In this document: positions 26,256 to 35,597 of the stretch, one piece after another
Layout of the letters: each line of letters begins with the position of its first letter
How positions within the stretch are numbered: position 1 is the first letter of the stretch
Source: Neorhizobium populisoli
GTDB lineage: Bacteria; Pseudomonadota; Alphaproteobacteria; Rhizobiales; Rhizobiaceae
Assembly (NCBI RefSeq): GCF_019430945.1
Contig: NZ_JAHYCB010000004.1
Span: 186,001 to 250,000, forward strand
Direction of reading: 5' to 3'
DNA: 64,000 nt
The notes under the pieces: model-generated
The model's database searches: none
The model's input: the letters and a program-made list of their open reading frames with translations, nothing else
What the model was told of the DNA's origin: nothing
Translations under genes and position numbers: made by a program

Positions 26256-27461
26256 ATGACCGAAGCATTCATCTGCGATTACATCCGCACCCCGATCGGC
26301 CGTTTCGGCGGTTCGCTTTCCTCCGTCCGTGCCGACGATCTCGGCGCTATCCCGCTGAAGGCGCTGATGGCCCGCAACAGCAATGTCGATTGGGAAGCCG
26401 TCAGCGACGTGATCTACGGCTGCGCCAACCAGGCCGGCGAAGACAACCGCAACGTCGCCCGCATGGCAGCCCTCCTCTCCGGTCTGCCGGTTTCTGTCAC
26501 CGGCACGACCATGAACCGCCTTTGCGGTTCGGGCATGGATGCCGTCATCACTGCCGCCCGCGCCATCAAGGCCGGAGAGGCGGAGCTGATGATCGCCGGT
26601 GGTGTCGAAAGCATGAGCCGGGCGCCTTTCGTGATGCCGAAGGCGGAAACCGCGTTTTCGCGCAATGCCGAAATCCACGACACGACGATTGGCTGGCGCT
26701 TCATCAATCCGTTGATGAAGAAGCAGTACGGCGTCGATTCCATGCCGGAAACCGGCGACAATGTTGCGATCGACTACAAGGTTTCCCGAGAAGACCAGGA
26801 CGCCTTCGCCGTCCGCAGTCAGGCCAAGGCCGCTGCTGCCCAGGCAAACGGCCGTCTGGACAAGGAAATCACCTCCGTTACCATTCCGCAGCGCAAGGGC
26901 GATCCGATCGTGGTTGGCAAGGACGAGCATCCGCGCGCAACCAGCATGGAAGCGCTCGCCAAGCTCAACGTCATCAACAGGATGGAAGGTGCCACCGTCA
27001 CCGCCGGCAACGCATCGGGCGTGAACGACGGTGCTGCGGCCCTGATCATCGCCTCGGAAGCAGCGGCAAAGAAATACGGCCTCACCCCGATCGCCCGCGT
27101 CATGGGCGGCGCGACCGCCGGCGTTCCGCCGCGCATCATGGGTATCGGCCCGGCACCGGCTTCGAAGAAGCTGCTCGCGATGGTCGGCCTCAATGTCAGC
27201 CAGCTGGACGTCGTCGAGCTCAACGAGGCCTTCGCCTCCCAGGGGCTCGCGACGCTGCGCGAACTCGGCATCGCCGATGACGATGCCCGCGTCAACATCA
27301 ACGGCGGCGCGATTGCGCTCGGCCATCCGCTCGGCATGTCCGGTGCTCGTATCTCCGGTACGGCGGCGCTCGAACTGTCGCTCGGCAAGGGCAAGTATGC
27401 GCTTGCCACGATGTGCATCGGCGTCGGCCAGGGCATTGCGGTTGCCTTCGAACGGGTCTGA
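26256..27461 (+). CDS. pcaF: Beta-ketoadipyl-CoA thiolase
   Basis: This 401-residue thiolase splits beta-ketoadipyl-CoA into succinyl-CoA and acetyl-CoA, the last step of the pathway. The three catalytic positions are present: Cys90 in NRLCGSGMDAV, His357 in GHPLGMSGARI and Cys387 in MCIGVGQG. Length equals known PcaF proteins (400-401). It follows pcaJ by 66 nt and ends at a strong terminator, so pcaIJF is one transcript. Upstream pca genes (pcaGH, pcaB, pcaC, pcaD) are not in the window and must be elsewhere. Confidence 0.95.
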   Translation: MTEAFICDYIRTPIGRFGGSLSSVRADDLGAIPLKALMARNSNVDWEAVSDVIYGCANQAGEDNRNVARMAALLSGLPVSVTGTTMNRLCGSGMDAVITAARAIKAGEAELMIAGGVESMSRAPFVMPKAETAFSRNAEIHDTTIGWRFINPLMKKQYGVDSMPETGDNVAIDYKVSREDQDAFAVRSQAKAAAAQANGRLDKEITSVTIPQRKGDPIVVGKDEHPRATSMEALAKLNVINRMEGATVTAGNASGVNDGAAALIIASEAAAKKYGLTPIARVMGGATAGVPPRIMGIGPAPASKKLLAMVGLNVSQLDVVELNEAFASQGLATLRELGIADDDARVNINGGAIALGHPLGMSGARISGTAALELSLGKGKYALATMCIGVGQGIAVAFERV

Positions 27462-27486
27462 TCCGATCGTCTATTCGCGAAACCAA

Positions 27487-27517
27487 GAAAGGCTCCCGAT
27501 CGGGAGCCTTTCTTTTT
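27487..27517. terminator. Intrinsic terminator after pcaF
   Basis: GAAAGGCTCCCGA is followed directly by its reverse complement (27487-27512) and then CTTTTTG. The stem is 13 bp and perfect, so termination on the plus strand should be efficient. On the minus strand it also ends the amide operon, whose last gene stops at 27528. Confidence 0.9.
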
Positions 27518-27527
27518 GAGCTCTTAG

Positions 27528-29207
27528 TCACGCGAGCCGTCGGTGCACTTGCGGATCAGGGATCGGAACGGCAGCCATTAGCGCCCGTGTGTAGTTGTGC
27601 TGCGGATTTTCGAAGATTTCCCGGCGCGTGCCGCTTTCGACGATCGAGCCGTCGCGCATGACCGCGACCTTGTGGGACATCTTTTCAACTACGGCCATGT
27701 CGTGAGAGATGAAGAGGTAGGAAAGCCTCATCGTCTCCTGCAGTTCGAGCAGCAGATCCAGCACCCGTGCCCGCACCGAAACGTCAAGCGCCGCAACGCT
27801 TTCATCCGCAACGATCAGTTTCGGATGGAGGGCCAAAGCGCGGGCGATGCAGATACGCTGCCGCTGGCCGCCGGAAAATTCGTGCGGATAACGGGTTGCG
27901 GCATCGGGCGTCAACCCGACACGGCGCAACAGTTCGGCCACACGGTCTTCCCGCTCGCTCCGGTCGGCAATGCCATGGATGACCATCGGTTCCGCAATCG
28001 CCCGGCCGACCGCCATGCGTGGATCGAGCGAAGCGTAGGGATCCTGAAAGATCATCTGTGCCGAACGCCGCACCGGCTGCATTTCCCGTTGGCTGAGCGA
28101 CCCGATTTTCTGGCCGTCGATCATCACGTGACCGGTGAAGGGAATGAGGCCGAGCACCGCCTTGCCGGTCGTCGATTTGCCCGATCCGCTTTCTCCGACA
28201 AGGCCCAGCGTCTCGCCGGGTGCGATGTCGAAGGACACGTTCTTCACGGCGCTGACCGGCGGTTTGCCCTTGAAGAGTTTTCCGGCCGTGCTGCCGTAGC
28301 TGACATTCAGCCCGCGGACGTTCAGGATCGGTGAACGGTCGGCCGCAGCGGTCTCGTTTGATACCGGCGTGATCCGTGGCGGCCCGCTGGTGCCCGCATG
28401 GGCACCAAGGCGGGGAACGGCTGCCAGTAGCTGCTGCGTATAGCTCTCCTTCGGCCGGGCGAAGATTTCGACAGCATCGCCCTGTTCGACGATCCGGCCG
28501 TTCTGCATGATCACGACGCGATCGGCCATTTCCGCCACCACGCCCATGTCATGGGTGATGAGGATAATAGACGTGTCGAATTCGCTTTTCAGCTCCCGCA
28601 TCAGCTTCAACGTCTGCGCCTGAACTGTCACGTCCAACGCCGTGGTCGGCTCGTCGGCGATCAACACTTTCGGCCGGCAGGAGAGTGCCATGGCGATCAT
28701 CACCCGCTGCCGCATGCCGCCGGAAAGCTCGTGCGGGAACTGCTTCATCCGCCGTGCCGGCTCGGTGATGTGGACGGCATCCAGCATCTGCAGCGCGACC
28801 GCCTCGGCGTTTTCACGCCCCTGATGCTCGCGGATCGCCTCGGTCAGCTGCGTGCCGATTGAGATGACCGGGTTGAGCGAGGTCATCGGTTCCTGGAAGA
28901 TCATCGCGATCTCACCGCCGCGCACGCTGCGCATCGCCCGGTCGGAGAATTTCGTCAGGTCGCGGTCGCCGAGCAGGATGCTGCCAGAGGCGATCTTCAG
29001 CGATGCCTTCGGCAGCAGTCCCATGATCGACAGCGACGTGACGGATTTGCCCGACCCGGATTCACCGGCGATACAGAGCGTCTCTCCGCCCGCAAGGTCG
29101 AAGGAGACGTTCTGCAGCACCGGCTTGCGCCCCTCGGGCGTCCGCGCGTCGACATTGAGGTCGCGGACACTGAGGATGGGCGGAGAGATGGCGACAGGAC
29201 CGGTCAC
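27528..29207 (-). CDS. Fused peptide/opine-type ABC transporter ATPase (two nucleotide-binding domains)
   Basis: This 559-residue protein joins the OppD-like and OppF-like ATPases in one chain. Each half has its own Walker A (GESGSGKSVTS near residue 55 and GESGSGKSTTGK near residue 345), signature (LSGGMRQR and FSGGQRQR) and Walker B (VLIADEPTTALDV and LIVADESVAALDV). The second Walker B has DES in place of DEP, seen in some family members. The start is GTG at 29207, overlapping the stop of the amidase by 4 nt (GTGA). It energises the two permeases further upstream in the operon. It is the last gene before the terminator. Confidence 0.93.
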   Translation of the reverse strand: MTGPVAISPPILSVRDLNVDARTPEGRKPVLQNVSFDLAGGETLCIAGESGSGKSVTSLSIMGLLPKASLKIASGSILLGDRDLTKFSDRAMRSVRGGEIAMIFQEPMTSLNPVISIGTQLTEAIREHQGRENAEAVALQMLDAVHITEPARRMKQFPHELSGGMRQRVMIAMALSCRPKVLIADEPTTALDVTVQAQTLKLMRELKSEFDTSIILITHDMGVVAEMADRVVIMQNGRIVEQGDAVEIFARPKESYTQQLLAAVPRLGAHAGTSGPPRITPVSNETAAADRSPILNVRGLNVSYGSTAGKLFKGKPPVSAVKNVSFDIAPGETLGLVGESGSGKSTTGKAVLGLIPFTGHVMIDGQKIGSLSQREMQPVRRSAQMIFQDPYASLDPRMAVGRAIAEPMVIHGIADRSEREDRVAELLRRVGLTPDAATRYPHEFSGGQRQRICIARALALHPKLIVADESVAALDVSVRARVLDLLLELQETMRLSYLFISHDMAVVEKMSHKVAVMRDGSIVESGTRREIFENPQHNYTRALMAAVPIPDPQVHRRLA

Positions 29208-30148
29208 GCGAAAACGATCCGAGGGAAGTAGAAGGACACGACCCAGTTCGGCATGTCGACGATCTCGCTGATGCGAAGATCACCGCAGACCGAGCAGAGC
29301 ATATAGGCATCGACCGGGCTCAAGCCATGTTCGGCGGTCAAGAGATCGATCATCCGCATGACGCTTTCGCGCGCTCCGGTCATTAGGTCCGGGCCGATAC
29401 CGGTGGTCACTTCGTAGCCCATGCCGTCGAGATGGCGGGTAACCGGCTCCGTCGTGGTAAAGCGCGGCGTCTGCAGGTTGGCACCCTTCACGAGATCGAT
29501 CGTCGCCTCGACATTCATCTGGCTCTCGATCGCCGTGCCGCACACTTCGCCGTCGCCCTGGGCCGCGTGGGTATCGCCGATCGAAAACAGCGCGCCCTCC
29601 ACCTCGATCGGCAGATAGAGCGTCACGCCGGCCGTCAGGTCGCGAATATCCATGTTACCACCGACGCGGCGCGGCGGCACGACGGAGTGAGTGCCGGGTT
29701 CGGCCGGAGCGCAGCCGATCGTGCCGGCAAACGGCTTCAGCGGCACGCGGCCGCCAGGGCCGAAAAGCGCCGGAACCATGCTATTGGCATCATAGGACCA
29801 GACATGCAGCGCCGGGTCCTTGAACTGGTCGGCCAGCAGGCCGAAGCCCGGAATATTGGCAGTCCAGCCCATGCCGGACGGAATGAACTTGCGCAGCGTC
29901 ACCTTCAATGCGTCGCCCGGCATGGCGCCCTCGACATACACAGGGCCGGACACCGGGTTGATCTTGCCGAAATCGAGATTGTTCAGCGTGTCAAGCGTCG
30001 CATCACGGCCGAGCTGGCCGCCGGAGGAATCGAGGCATTCGAAATGGATCGTCTCGCCCGGCTTGGCGATAATGGCCGGCGCGAAATCGCGGTTCCAGCC
30101 GAAATTATGCTGGGCGCGGTGGATAGTATGGCTGCAGGCGATGCACAT
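29204..30148 (-). CDS. fmdA: Acetamidase/formamidase family amide hydrolase
   Basis: This 314-residue enzyme belongs to the FmdA_AmdA family, which hydrolyses formamide, acetamide and similar short amides to ammonia and the acid. Typical segments are GETIHFECLDSSGGQ, VYVEGAMPGDALKV, GCAPAEPGTHSVVPPRRVGG, and GDTHAAQGDGEVCGTAIES. I chose the ATG at 30148 because GGGAGA lies 7 nt upstream; a longer form would start in the repeat. It belongs to the amiC-led operon, which points to an amide as the true substrate. The metal and active-site residues cannot be proven by eye. Confidence 0.92.
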   Translation of the reverse strand: MCIACSHTIHRAQHNFGWNRDFAPAIIAKPGETIHFECLDSSGGQLGRDATLDTLNNLDFGKINPVSGPVYVEGAMPGDALKVTLRKFIPSGMGWTANIPGFGLLADQFKDPALHVWSYDANSMVPALFGPGGRVPLKPFAGTIGCAPAEPGTHSVVPPRRVGGNMDIRDLTAGVTLYLPIEVEGALFSIGDTHAAQGDGEVCGTAIESQMNVEATIDLVKGANLQTPRFTTTEPVTRHLDGMGYEVTTGIGPDLMTGARESVMRMIDLLTAEHGLSPVDAYMLCSVCGDLRISEIVDMPNWVVSFYFPRIVFA

Positions 30149-30184
30149 GGGTGTCTCCCTCGTTTTCTGTTCTTGCGGTTTGCT

Positions 30185-30324
30185 GCCCCTCACCCTAGTC
30201 CCCTCTCCTCGCATGCGGGGAGAGGGTACTAGTGATCTCCGCAACGTTGAGGTGGAAGTAATGGGTGCGGCATATCCCTTCTCCCCGCGCGCGGGGAGAA
30301 GGTGGCGGCAGCCGTATGAGGGGC
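30185..30324. repeat. RIME-like intergenic repeat, copy C
   Basis: Outer arms GCCCCTCACCCTA and TATGAGGGGCC enclose two hairpins, CCTCTCCTCGCATGCGGGGAGAGG and CTTCTCCCCGCGCGCGGGGAGAAGG shortened here to their stems TCTCCTCGC and TTCTCCCCG. It sits inside the amide operon between the receptor and the amidase genes, so the transcript passes through it. Confidence 0.7.
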
Positions 30325-30341
30325 CGCCGCCAATGGAATGC

Positions 30342-31958
30342 TTACTTCGTCACATAAATCGCGTCGTAATTGATGACGCGGGTCGGGTCGATGTAGATGT
30401 TGTCACCACCGCCCATGCGCATCGACTTGGCCACGACGCGGCGTTCGTTGATGACCGGGATCCACGGTGCATCGGCCATGATGTCGGTGAAGACCTTGCC
30501 CCAGGCGGCGGTGCGCTCCGCACCCTTGGCCGGGTCGGACATCGAGTCGGCCGCAACCGCGCGGGCGTCGAGGTCCTTGTTGCAGTACCACGACCAGTTC
30601 CAGCCGCCCGGCACCGCGCCGGCGCAGCCGAGGATCGGGCCGTAGAAGTTTGACGCATCCGGGAAGTCGGCGATCCAGGCCATGCCGCCCGACCAGATCA
30701 TCGGCGCTTCACCTTCGGTGCCGCCGGCCGCGATGACGTTCGCCTGTGCGAGCGCCCGGACTTCCGCCTTCACGCCGACTGCCGCAAGATCCTGCTGGAT
30801 CGCCTGGGCGATACGCGGCTGCGGATCGGTATTGGTCGAATAGAGCACGGTTTCGAAGCCGTTCGGGAAGCCGGCTTCGGCAAGCAGGGCTTTAGCCTTC
30901 GCGACGTCATAGGCATAACCCTTGAAGCCCTTGTCGTAACCCGGCATTGCCGGCGGCAGCGGCTGGTTGGCGGGCGTTGCGCGGCCATTCAGGATACGGG
31001 TGATGCGATCCTTGTTGATCGCCATGTTCATCGCCTGGCGAACCTTGACGTTGTCGAAGGGCTTCACCTTGGTGTTGAGCGTCACATAACCGGTGTGCAG
31101 CTGCTCGCCGTCGACGATCATCTTGGCGCCGTCGGCGGAGTTCTTGATTTCCAGAAACTTTGCCGGCGGAATGCCGTCGCCGGCGATATCGACCTCGCCC
31201 TTCTGCAGGCGCAGCAGCGCCACCAGCGGCTCCTGGCCGACTTCGACGGTGAACTTGTCGACATGCGGCATGTCCTTGACGTAGTAGTTCGGGTTCTTCT
31301 CGAACACCAGCCGCTGGCCGATCGTCCATTCCTTGAGCGTGAACGTGCCCGAACCGACCGGCTTCTTGCCGAAATCGCCGCCGGCCGCCTCGACCGCTTC
31401 CTTCGGCACGACGGAGGCGAAGTTGATCGCCATCACATGCAGGAAGGTCGCGTCGGGGCGCGACAGGGTGAAGACGACGGTGCCGGCATCCGGCGTGGTA
31501 ATGCCTTCGAGACCGGTTGCCTTGCCGGCCGTCAGGTCCTCATGTCCCTTGATCGCACCGAAGAAGCCGGCGCCCGGTCCTTGCGTCTTCGGATCGACGG
31601 CGCGCTCGATAGAGTATTTCACGTCGGAAGCGACCATTTCGCGGCCGTTCGAAAATTTTACACCCTTGCGGAGCTTGAACGTATAGGTCAGGCCGTCCGG
31701 CGAAACGGTAAAACTTTCCGCCAGCGACGGAACGAGCTTGGACGTGCCCGGCTCATAGTCCATCAGGCGGGAAAAGAGGCTCTTGATCATCGACCAGTTG
31801 TTCCAGTCGTAACCGATCGCCGGGTCGAGCGTGGTGACGTCATCCTTGAAGGTGACGACGACATCGCCGCCCTGGGTGACGGATTGGGCCATGGCGGCCA
31901 TCGGTGCAAGCGCGACCATGGTCGCGACAGTCGTCTGTCGAAGCCAGCGTTTGAACAT
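30342..31958 (-). CDS. Peptide-type ABC transporter substrate-binding protein (SBP family 5)
   Basis: This 538-residue periplasmic receptor has a signal peptide (FKRWLRQTTVATMVALAPMAAMAQ). The family 5 pattern is clear: DVVVTFKDDVTTLDPAIGYD at the mature start, then ESFTVSPDGLTYTFKLRKGVKFSNG. Such proteins bind di- or oligopeptides, nickel, opines or other polar ligands. I chose the ATG at 31958 (AAGGGGA ribosome site) over a longer form. In this operon the ligand is likely an amide or amidated compound that the amidase then hydrolyses. Confidence 0.93.
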   Translation of the reverse strand: MFKRWLRQTTVATMVALAPMAAMAQSVTQGGDVVVTFKDDVTTLDPAIGYDWNNWSMIKSLFSRLMDYEPGTSKLVPSLAESFTVSPDGLTYTFKLRKGVKFSNGREMVASDVKYSIERAVDPKTQGPGAGFFGAIKGHEDLTAGKATGLEGITTPDAGTVVFTLSRPDATFLHVMAINFASVVPKEAVEAAGGDFGKKPVGSGTFTLKEWTIGQRLVFEKNPNYYVKDMPHVDKFTVEVGQEPLVALLRLQKGEVDIAGDGIPPAKFLEIKNSADGAKMIVDGEQLHTGYVTLNTKVKPFDNVKVRQAMNMAINKDRITRILNGRATPANQPLPPAMPGYDKGFKGYAYDVAKAKALLAEAGFPNGFETVLYSTNTDPQPRIAQAIQQDLAAVGVKAEVRALAQANVIAAGGTEGEAPMIWSGGMAWIADFPDASNFYGPILGCAGAVPGGWNWSWYCNKDLDARAVAADSMSDPAKGAERTAAWGKVFTDIMADAPWIPVINERRVVAKSMRMGGGDNIYIDPTRVINYDAIYVTK

Positions 31959-31986
31959 TTTAGTTCCCCTTCTCTCTGGTTTGCGG

Positions 31987-32907
31987 TCAACGGGTGCGGA
32001 TACGCGGGTCGATGACCGGCGCAATGAGATCGGCAAGCAGGTTGCCGAGAACAATGGCGAGCGCAGACGTCAGCGTCACGCCCATGATGATCGGAATGTC
32101 CACCTGCTGGATCGCCTGCCAGGCCAGCTGGCCGATGCCCGGCCAGCCGTAGACGGCTTCGACGACCACGACACCGCCCATGAACTGGCCGATATCGATG
32201 CCGATCATGGCGATGATCGGCAGAATGGCGTTCGGCAGCGCGTGGCGGAAGATGATGCGGCGGGCGGAAAGCCCCTTGGCGCGGGCGGTGCGCACATAAT
32301 CCTGGTTCAGCACGTCGATCATCGCCGAGCGCACCATGCGGGCATACCAGCCGGCACCGAGCACGCCGAGCGTCAATGCGGGCAGGACCACATGCGCGAA
32401 CGTGCCGTAACCGCTCATCGGGAACCAGCCGAGCGTGGCTGCAAAGACATAAAGAAGCAGCAGTGCGACGACGAATTGCGGTGCGGAAACGCCGACAAAG
32501 GAGGCCATCATCACCAGCCGGTCGACTATTCCGCCGCGGCGAACGGCGGCAATGGTGCCGAGCAGAAGGCCGAGCATGACTTCCACGACGATGCCGGCCA
32601 GCATCAGCGTCAGCGTCGCCGGCAGGCGGGCGACAATCAGCGTCGCAACATCGGTCTTCTGGGCGTAGGAACGGCCGAGATTGCCTTGTAGCAGATTGGT
32701 AAGGTAGGTCCAGAACTGCACGAGGAACGGCTGGTCGAGGCCAAGTTCGCGGCGGATATTTGCGACAGTCTGCGCGGTCGCGCTGCGGCCCGCGATCATT
32801 CGCGCCGGATCGGCCGGCAGCGCGTAAAGCAGCAGGAAGGTGATCGCGGCCACGCCGAGCAGGATCAACGCTATCTGCACGAGACGCCGGAAAAAGAGAA
32901 ATGCCAT
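31987..32907 (-). CDS. Peptide-type ABC transporter permease (DppB/OppB type)
   Basis: This 306-residue permease has six hydrophobic segments and the DppB-type patterns RRLVQIALILLGVAAITFLL and LGLDQPFLVQFWTYL at the start. The cytoplasmic EAA loop (YVRTARAKGLSARRIIFRHA) is intact. It pairs with the next permease upstream. Its start overlaps the stop of that gene by 1 nt (TGATG), so the two are coupled. Confidence 0.93.
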   Translation of the reverse strand: MAFLFFRRLVQIALILLGVAAITFLLLYALPADPARMIAGRSATAQTVANIRRELGLDQPFLVQFWTYLTNLLQGNLGRSYAQKTDVATLIVARLPATLTLMLAGIVVEVMLGLLLGTIAAVRRGGIVDRLVMMASFVGVSAPQFVVALLLLYVFAATLGWFPMSGYGTFAHVVLPALTLGVLGAGWYARMVRSAMIDVLNQDYVRTARAKGLSARRIIFRHALPNAILPIIAMIGIDIGQFMGGVVVVEAVYGWPGIGQLAWQAIQQVDIPIIMGVTLTSALAIVLGNLLADLIAPVIDPRIRTR

Positions 32908-33755
32908 CAGCCTCTCCCCCGCTGTGTCGGATCAAGAATGTCGCGCAGCGCATCACCGACCAGATTGAAGGAAAGGGCGGTGAGCAGGATGATCGCGCCG
33001 GGGAAAAAGACCAGCCAGGGTGCCGCCTGAAAGTAGCTCTGGCTTTCGAAGATGATATTGCCCCAGGACGGCTGCGGCGGCTGCACGCCGATACCGAGGA
33101 AGGACAGCGTCGCTTCGAGCAGCACGGTCGTGGCGATGCCGAGCGTGCCCCAGACGATCGCCGTCGGGATCAGATGCGGCAGGATGTGCAGGAACAGGAT
33201 GCGACCATGGCCGGCGCCGAGCGAACGCTCGGCCATGATGAAATCCCGCTCCACCAGGCCGCGCGTCTCCGTATAGACGATGCGGGCGATCTGCACCCAG
33301 TTGACCATGGCGATCACCATCGCGACGATCCAGAGGCTCGGCCTCAGGAGTGCTGCGAGAACGATCGCCAGTAGCAGCGCCGGAAAGGCCATCATAAGGT
33401 CGGTGAAGCGCATCAGAAGTGTGCCGAGGAAACCGCGCAGGTAACCGGCGACGATGCCGACGAGGAGGCCGATGCCGACCGCGATTCCGTTTGCCACGAG
33501 GCCGATGATCAGCGATGTGCGTGCACCGAACAACAAACGGGAGAAGAGGTCGCGGCCGAGCGTATCAGTGCCGAGCAGGAAATCACCGCCGGGCGGCAGC
33601 GGCGCGCCTTCCAGCGACAGGCCATCGAACATCTGATTATCGGGATCGAACGGCGCGATCCATGGGGCAGCAACGGCCAGCACGATGACTGCCAGCACGA
33701 TGACAAGCCCGAACAGCGCGGTGGGCTGGCGGACGAGTGACTTCAACACATGCAT
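32907..33755 (-). CDS. Peptide-type ABC transporter permease (DppC/OppC type)
   Basis: This 282-residue permease has the DppC-type N-terminal extracytoplasmic part (WIAPFDPDNQ, FLLGTDTLGRDLFSRLLFG) and the EAA loop (LVERDFIMAERSLGAGHGRI). About six membrane segments are visible. Its ATG overlaps the ANTAR gene stop by 1 nt. Together with the DppB-like partner it forms the import channel of the amide operon. Confidence 0.93.
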   Translation of the reverse strand: MHVLKSLVRQPTALFGLVIVLAVIVLAVAAPWIAPFDPDNQMFDGLSLEGAPLPPGGDFLLGTDTLGRDLFSRLLFGARTSLIIGLVANGIAVGIGLLVGIVAGYLRGFLGTLLMRFTDLMMAFPALLLAIVLAALLRPSLWIVAMVIAMVNWVQIARIVYTETRGLVERDFIMAERSLGAGHGRILFLHILPHLIPTAIVWGTLGIATTVLLEATLSFLGIGVQPPQPSWGNIIFESQSYFQAAPWLVFFPGAIILLTALSFNLVGDALRDILDPTQRGRG

Positions 33756-34339
33756 CAGATTGCCTCCGGCAGAGGCTCAGCACCGCCGAGAATAAAGGCG
33801 GCGATCTGTTCCATCGGCAAGCGGCGACGCATGGCGCAGTCGCGCAACAGGCGGTAGGCGCCCTCCTCGTCAAGCTTACGGGCTGCCATCAACTTCTCGA
33901 CGGCGGCATGCACGAGGGGGCGAAGGCGGACACGTTCTTCCAGATGCTGAAGCTTGTCAGCGACGGCTTTTCGCTCTTCGTGGATCGAAAGCGCCATGAC
34001 CAGTGCCGGATAAACGGCGGAAGTGGCGATCGGCTTGGCGATGATGGCGCCTGCGCCGCAGCCAAGCGCCCAGGCGATACGGCCCGGTGCTTCCGAGCCG
34101 AGCAGTGCCACGACCGGCTTCGGCGGATTTTCCTTTTCCCAGGGCAGAAGATCGTCGAACCCCTGGTCCGCATCGACCAGAACGATATCCGGCAAGTCGG
34201 CGGCCGCGAGCGGCAACCATTGCTGGGTGGCGCGAATGCCGAGCAGGCCGAACTGGCGCATCAGTCGCTCGGTATTGCTGTCTTCCCGGTGCAGGATGGC
34301 GGCGCTCCAGCCGGTGAAATTGGGCGTGTGGCTGATCAT
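33755..34339 (-). CDS. amiR: ANTAR-domain antiterminator (AmiR type)
   Basis: This 194-residue protein has a pseudo-receiver N-terminal half (WSAAILHREDSNTERLMRQ, DIVLVDADQGFDDL) and a C-terminal ANTAR region (residues about 125-185: a long coiled coil, VEKLMAARKLDEEGAYRLLRD and RRRLPMEQIA). ANTAR proteins bind a pair of RNA hairpins and stop an intrinsic terminator from forming. It overlaps amiC by 4 nt, the same pairing as AmiC-AmiR of Pseudomonas, in which AmiC holds AmiR inactive until an amide binds. A terminator with competing hairpins lies in the leader at 35491-35589, a natural target. Confidence 0.9.
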   Translation of the reverse strand: MISHTPNFTGWSAAILHREDSNTERLMRQFGLLGIRATQQWLPLAAADLPDIVLVDADQGFDDLLPWEKENPPKPVVALLGSEAPGRIAWALGCGAGAIIAKPIATSAVYPALVMALSIHEERKAVADKLQHLEERVRLRPLVHAAVEKLMAARKLDEEGAYRLLRDCAMRRRLPMEQIAAFILGGAEPLPEAI

Positions 34340-35472
34340 GACACCACCCTCAGATGCGGCGTAGGCTTCTGGGTGCCGCGGGCGAGATAAGGGTCGGCAA
34401 CGATTGCCGGCCGTGAGGCGATCACGTCAAACCCGTTTTCGGCATTGATCCGGCCGAGATGGAAGGGCAGGGCGGCGTGATTGGTGGCCGGATCGAAGGC
34501 AATATTGCCGAGCACAGACGGCCAGATGCGGGAGACGATTTCCCGCCGAACCGCCGCCGGCTCATCGCTGCCGCTAGCCTCGATTGCTGCAATGCAAAGC
34601 GTGACGGCGGCATAGGCGCTGGCGAAAATGCTGGAGACTTTGCGTGGCTCAGGCTGCCATGTGCGCAGGCGGGCTTGGAAGGCGCGGTTCTCGGCCGAGC
34701 TCAGGCTGTCGAAATAGGGCAAAGCCGAAAGCTGGCCGATCGCTACACCGGCCTTGATATCATCCAGCTCGCATTCGGTCAGGTCGCAGCTGGCGATAGG
34801 GCAATTTTCCGGCAGGAAGGCCGGATCGCGCTTTCCCAATTCATGCATGGCGGCGAGGAAGGCATAGCTGGACGGGCCGATGAAATTGTTGAGGATGAAA
34901 CTCGGTCGCTTCTCGGCAATGTCGGCGACGATGCGTTCCACCGCCGTCTCTTCGAGCGGCAGATAACGTTCGCCGAGCACTTCACCGCCGGCATTGGCGA
35001 CGAGCTCGCGGGCCAGCCGGTTCATTTCCCAGCCCCAGACATAGTTGGCACCGGCGAGATAAGGCCGGGCGCCGTGACGCGGGATCAGGTAATCGAACAG
35101 CGGGATGAGATGCTGGTTCGGGCAGCTGCCGAGATAAATGACGTTTTCGTTCGCCTCGAAGCCTTCGAACGGGCACATATACCATAGCAGCCCGTCGTGT
35201 TTCTCCACCAGCGGGATGACTTCTTTGCGGGCCGAGGATGTGATCGTGCCGATGATGTGACGGCAACCCTGGTCGCGGATCAGGCTGCGGGCGCCTTCCA
35301 GATAGGCGGAAAGATCGGCGCGTGGGTCAAAAAAGCAGAACTCGATCTGCCGGCCGCCATTGGCGCGATATTCCGAAAGGGCAAATTCCGCTGCATCCCA
35401 GGCGTCGCGTCCGAGCGCGCCGTAAGGACCTGTCCTGGAATAAAGAATGCCGATTTTCAGCGGCTCAATCAT
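34336..35472 (-). CDS. amiC: Amide-sensing negative regulator (AmiC type, periplasmic-binding fold)
   Basis: This 378-residue protein resembles AmiC and urea-type receptors (EPLKIGILYSRTGPYGALGRD, RADLSAYLEGARSLI, GCRHIIGTITSSARKEV, YVWGWEMNRLARELVA). It has no signal peptide, so it is cytoplasmic like AmiC. AmiC binds short amides and releases AmiR. I use the ATG at 35472; a TTG four codons earlier is possible. It is the first gene of the operon. The pocket residues cannot be judged by eye, so the true ligand is open. Confidence 0.9.
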   Translation of the reverse strand: MIEPLKIGILYSRTGPYGALGRDAWDAAEFALSEYRANGGRQIEFCFFDPRADLSAYLEGARSLIRDQGCRHIIGTITSSARKEVIPLVEKHDGLLWYMCPFEGFEANENVIYLGSCPNQHLIPLFDYLIPRHGARPYLAGANYVWGWEMNRLARELVANAGGEVLGERYLPLEETAVERIVADIAEKRPSFILNNFIGPSSYAFLAAMHELGKRDPAFLPENCPIASCDLTECELDDIKAGVAIGQLSALPYFDSLSSAENRAFQARLRTWQPEPRKVSSIFASAYAAVTLCIAAIEASGSDEPAAVRREIVSRIWPSVLGNIAFDPATNHAALPFHLGRINAENGFDVIASRPAIVADPYLARGTQKPTPHLRVVS

Positions 35473-35490
35473 TCGAATACCCAAAAAACC

Positions 35491-35537
35491 AAAAACCCCA
35501 TGACGCGGTCCCGCCGCAAGGGCGGGGCATCATGGGG
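35491..35537 (-). terminator. Intrinsic terminator in the amiC leader
   Basis: On the minus-strand RNA, CCCCATGA (35537-35530) pairs with TCATGGGG (35503-35496). An inner stem CCCGCC/GGCGGG (35526-35521 with 35515-35510) closes a GCAAG-type loop. The hairpin is followed at once by TTTTTGGTTTTTT. It ends about 20 nt before the amiC start, so it would stop transcription of the whole operon unless antiterminated. Confidence 0.8.
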
Positions 35538-35589
35538 CGAAACTGCCCGGCGACTATAGGAGTCATTTAATGCGGAATGCCTAATCCGC
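35535..35589 (-). promoter_or_regulatory. Candidate antiterminator hairpins in the amiC leader
   Basis: Reading the minus strand from the likely transcript start, there are three stems: GCGGA/TCCGC (35589-35572), GACT/AGTC (35564-35552) and GGGC/GCCC (35548-35535) with a six-base loop AGTTTC. The last stem shares three bases with the 5' arm of the terminator, so the two cannot form together. This is the arrangement used by ANTAR regulators. The loop starts with A but lacks the G expected at position 4, so the fit is partial. Confidence 0.5.
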
Positions 35590-35597
35590 GTGCTTGA

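Noticed and set aside
25983-27326. Long minus-strand open frame opposite pcaF
   Set aside because: pcaF has all catalytic residues; the antisense product is His- and Arg-rich and resembles no family.
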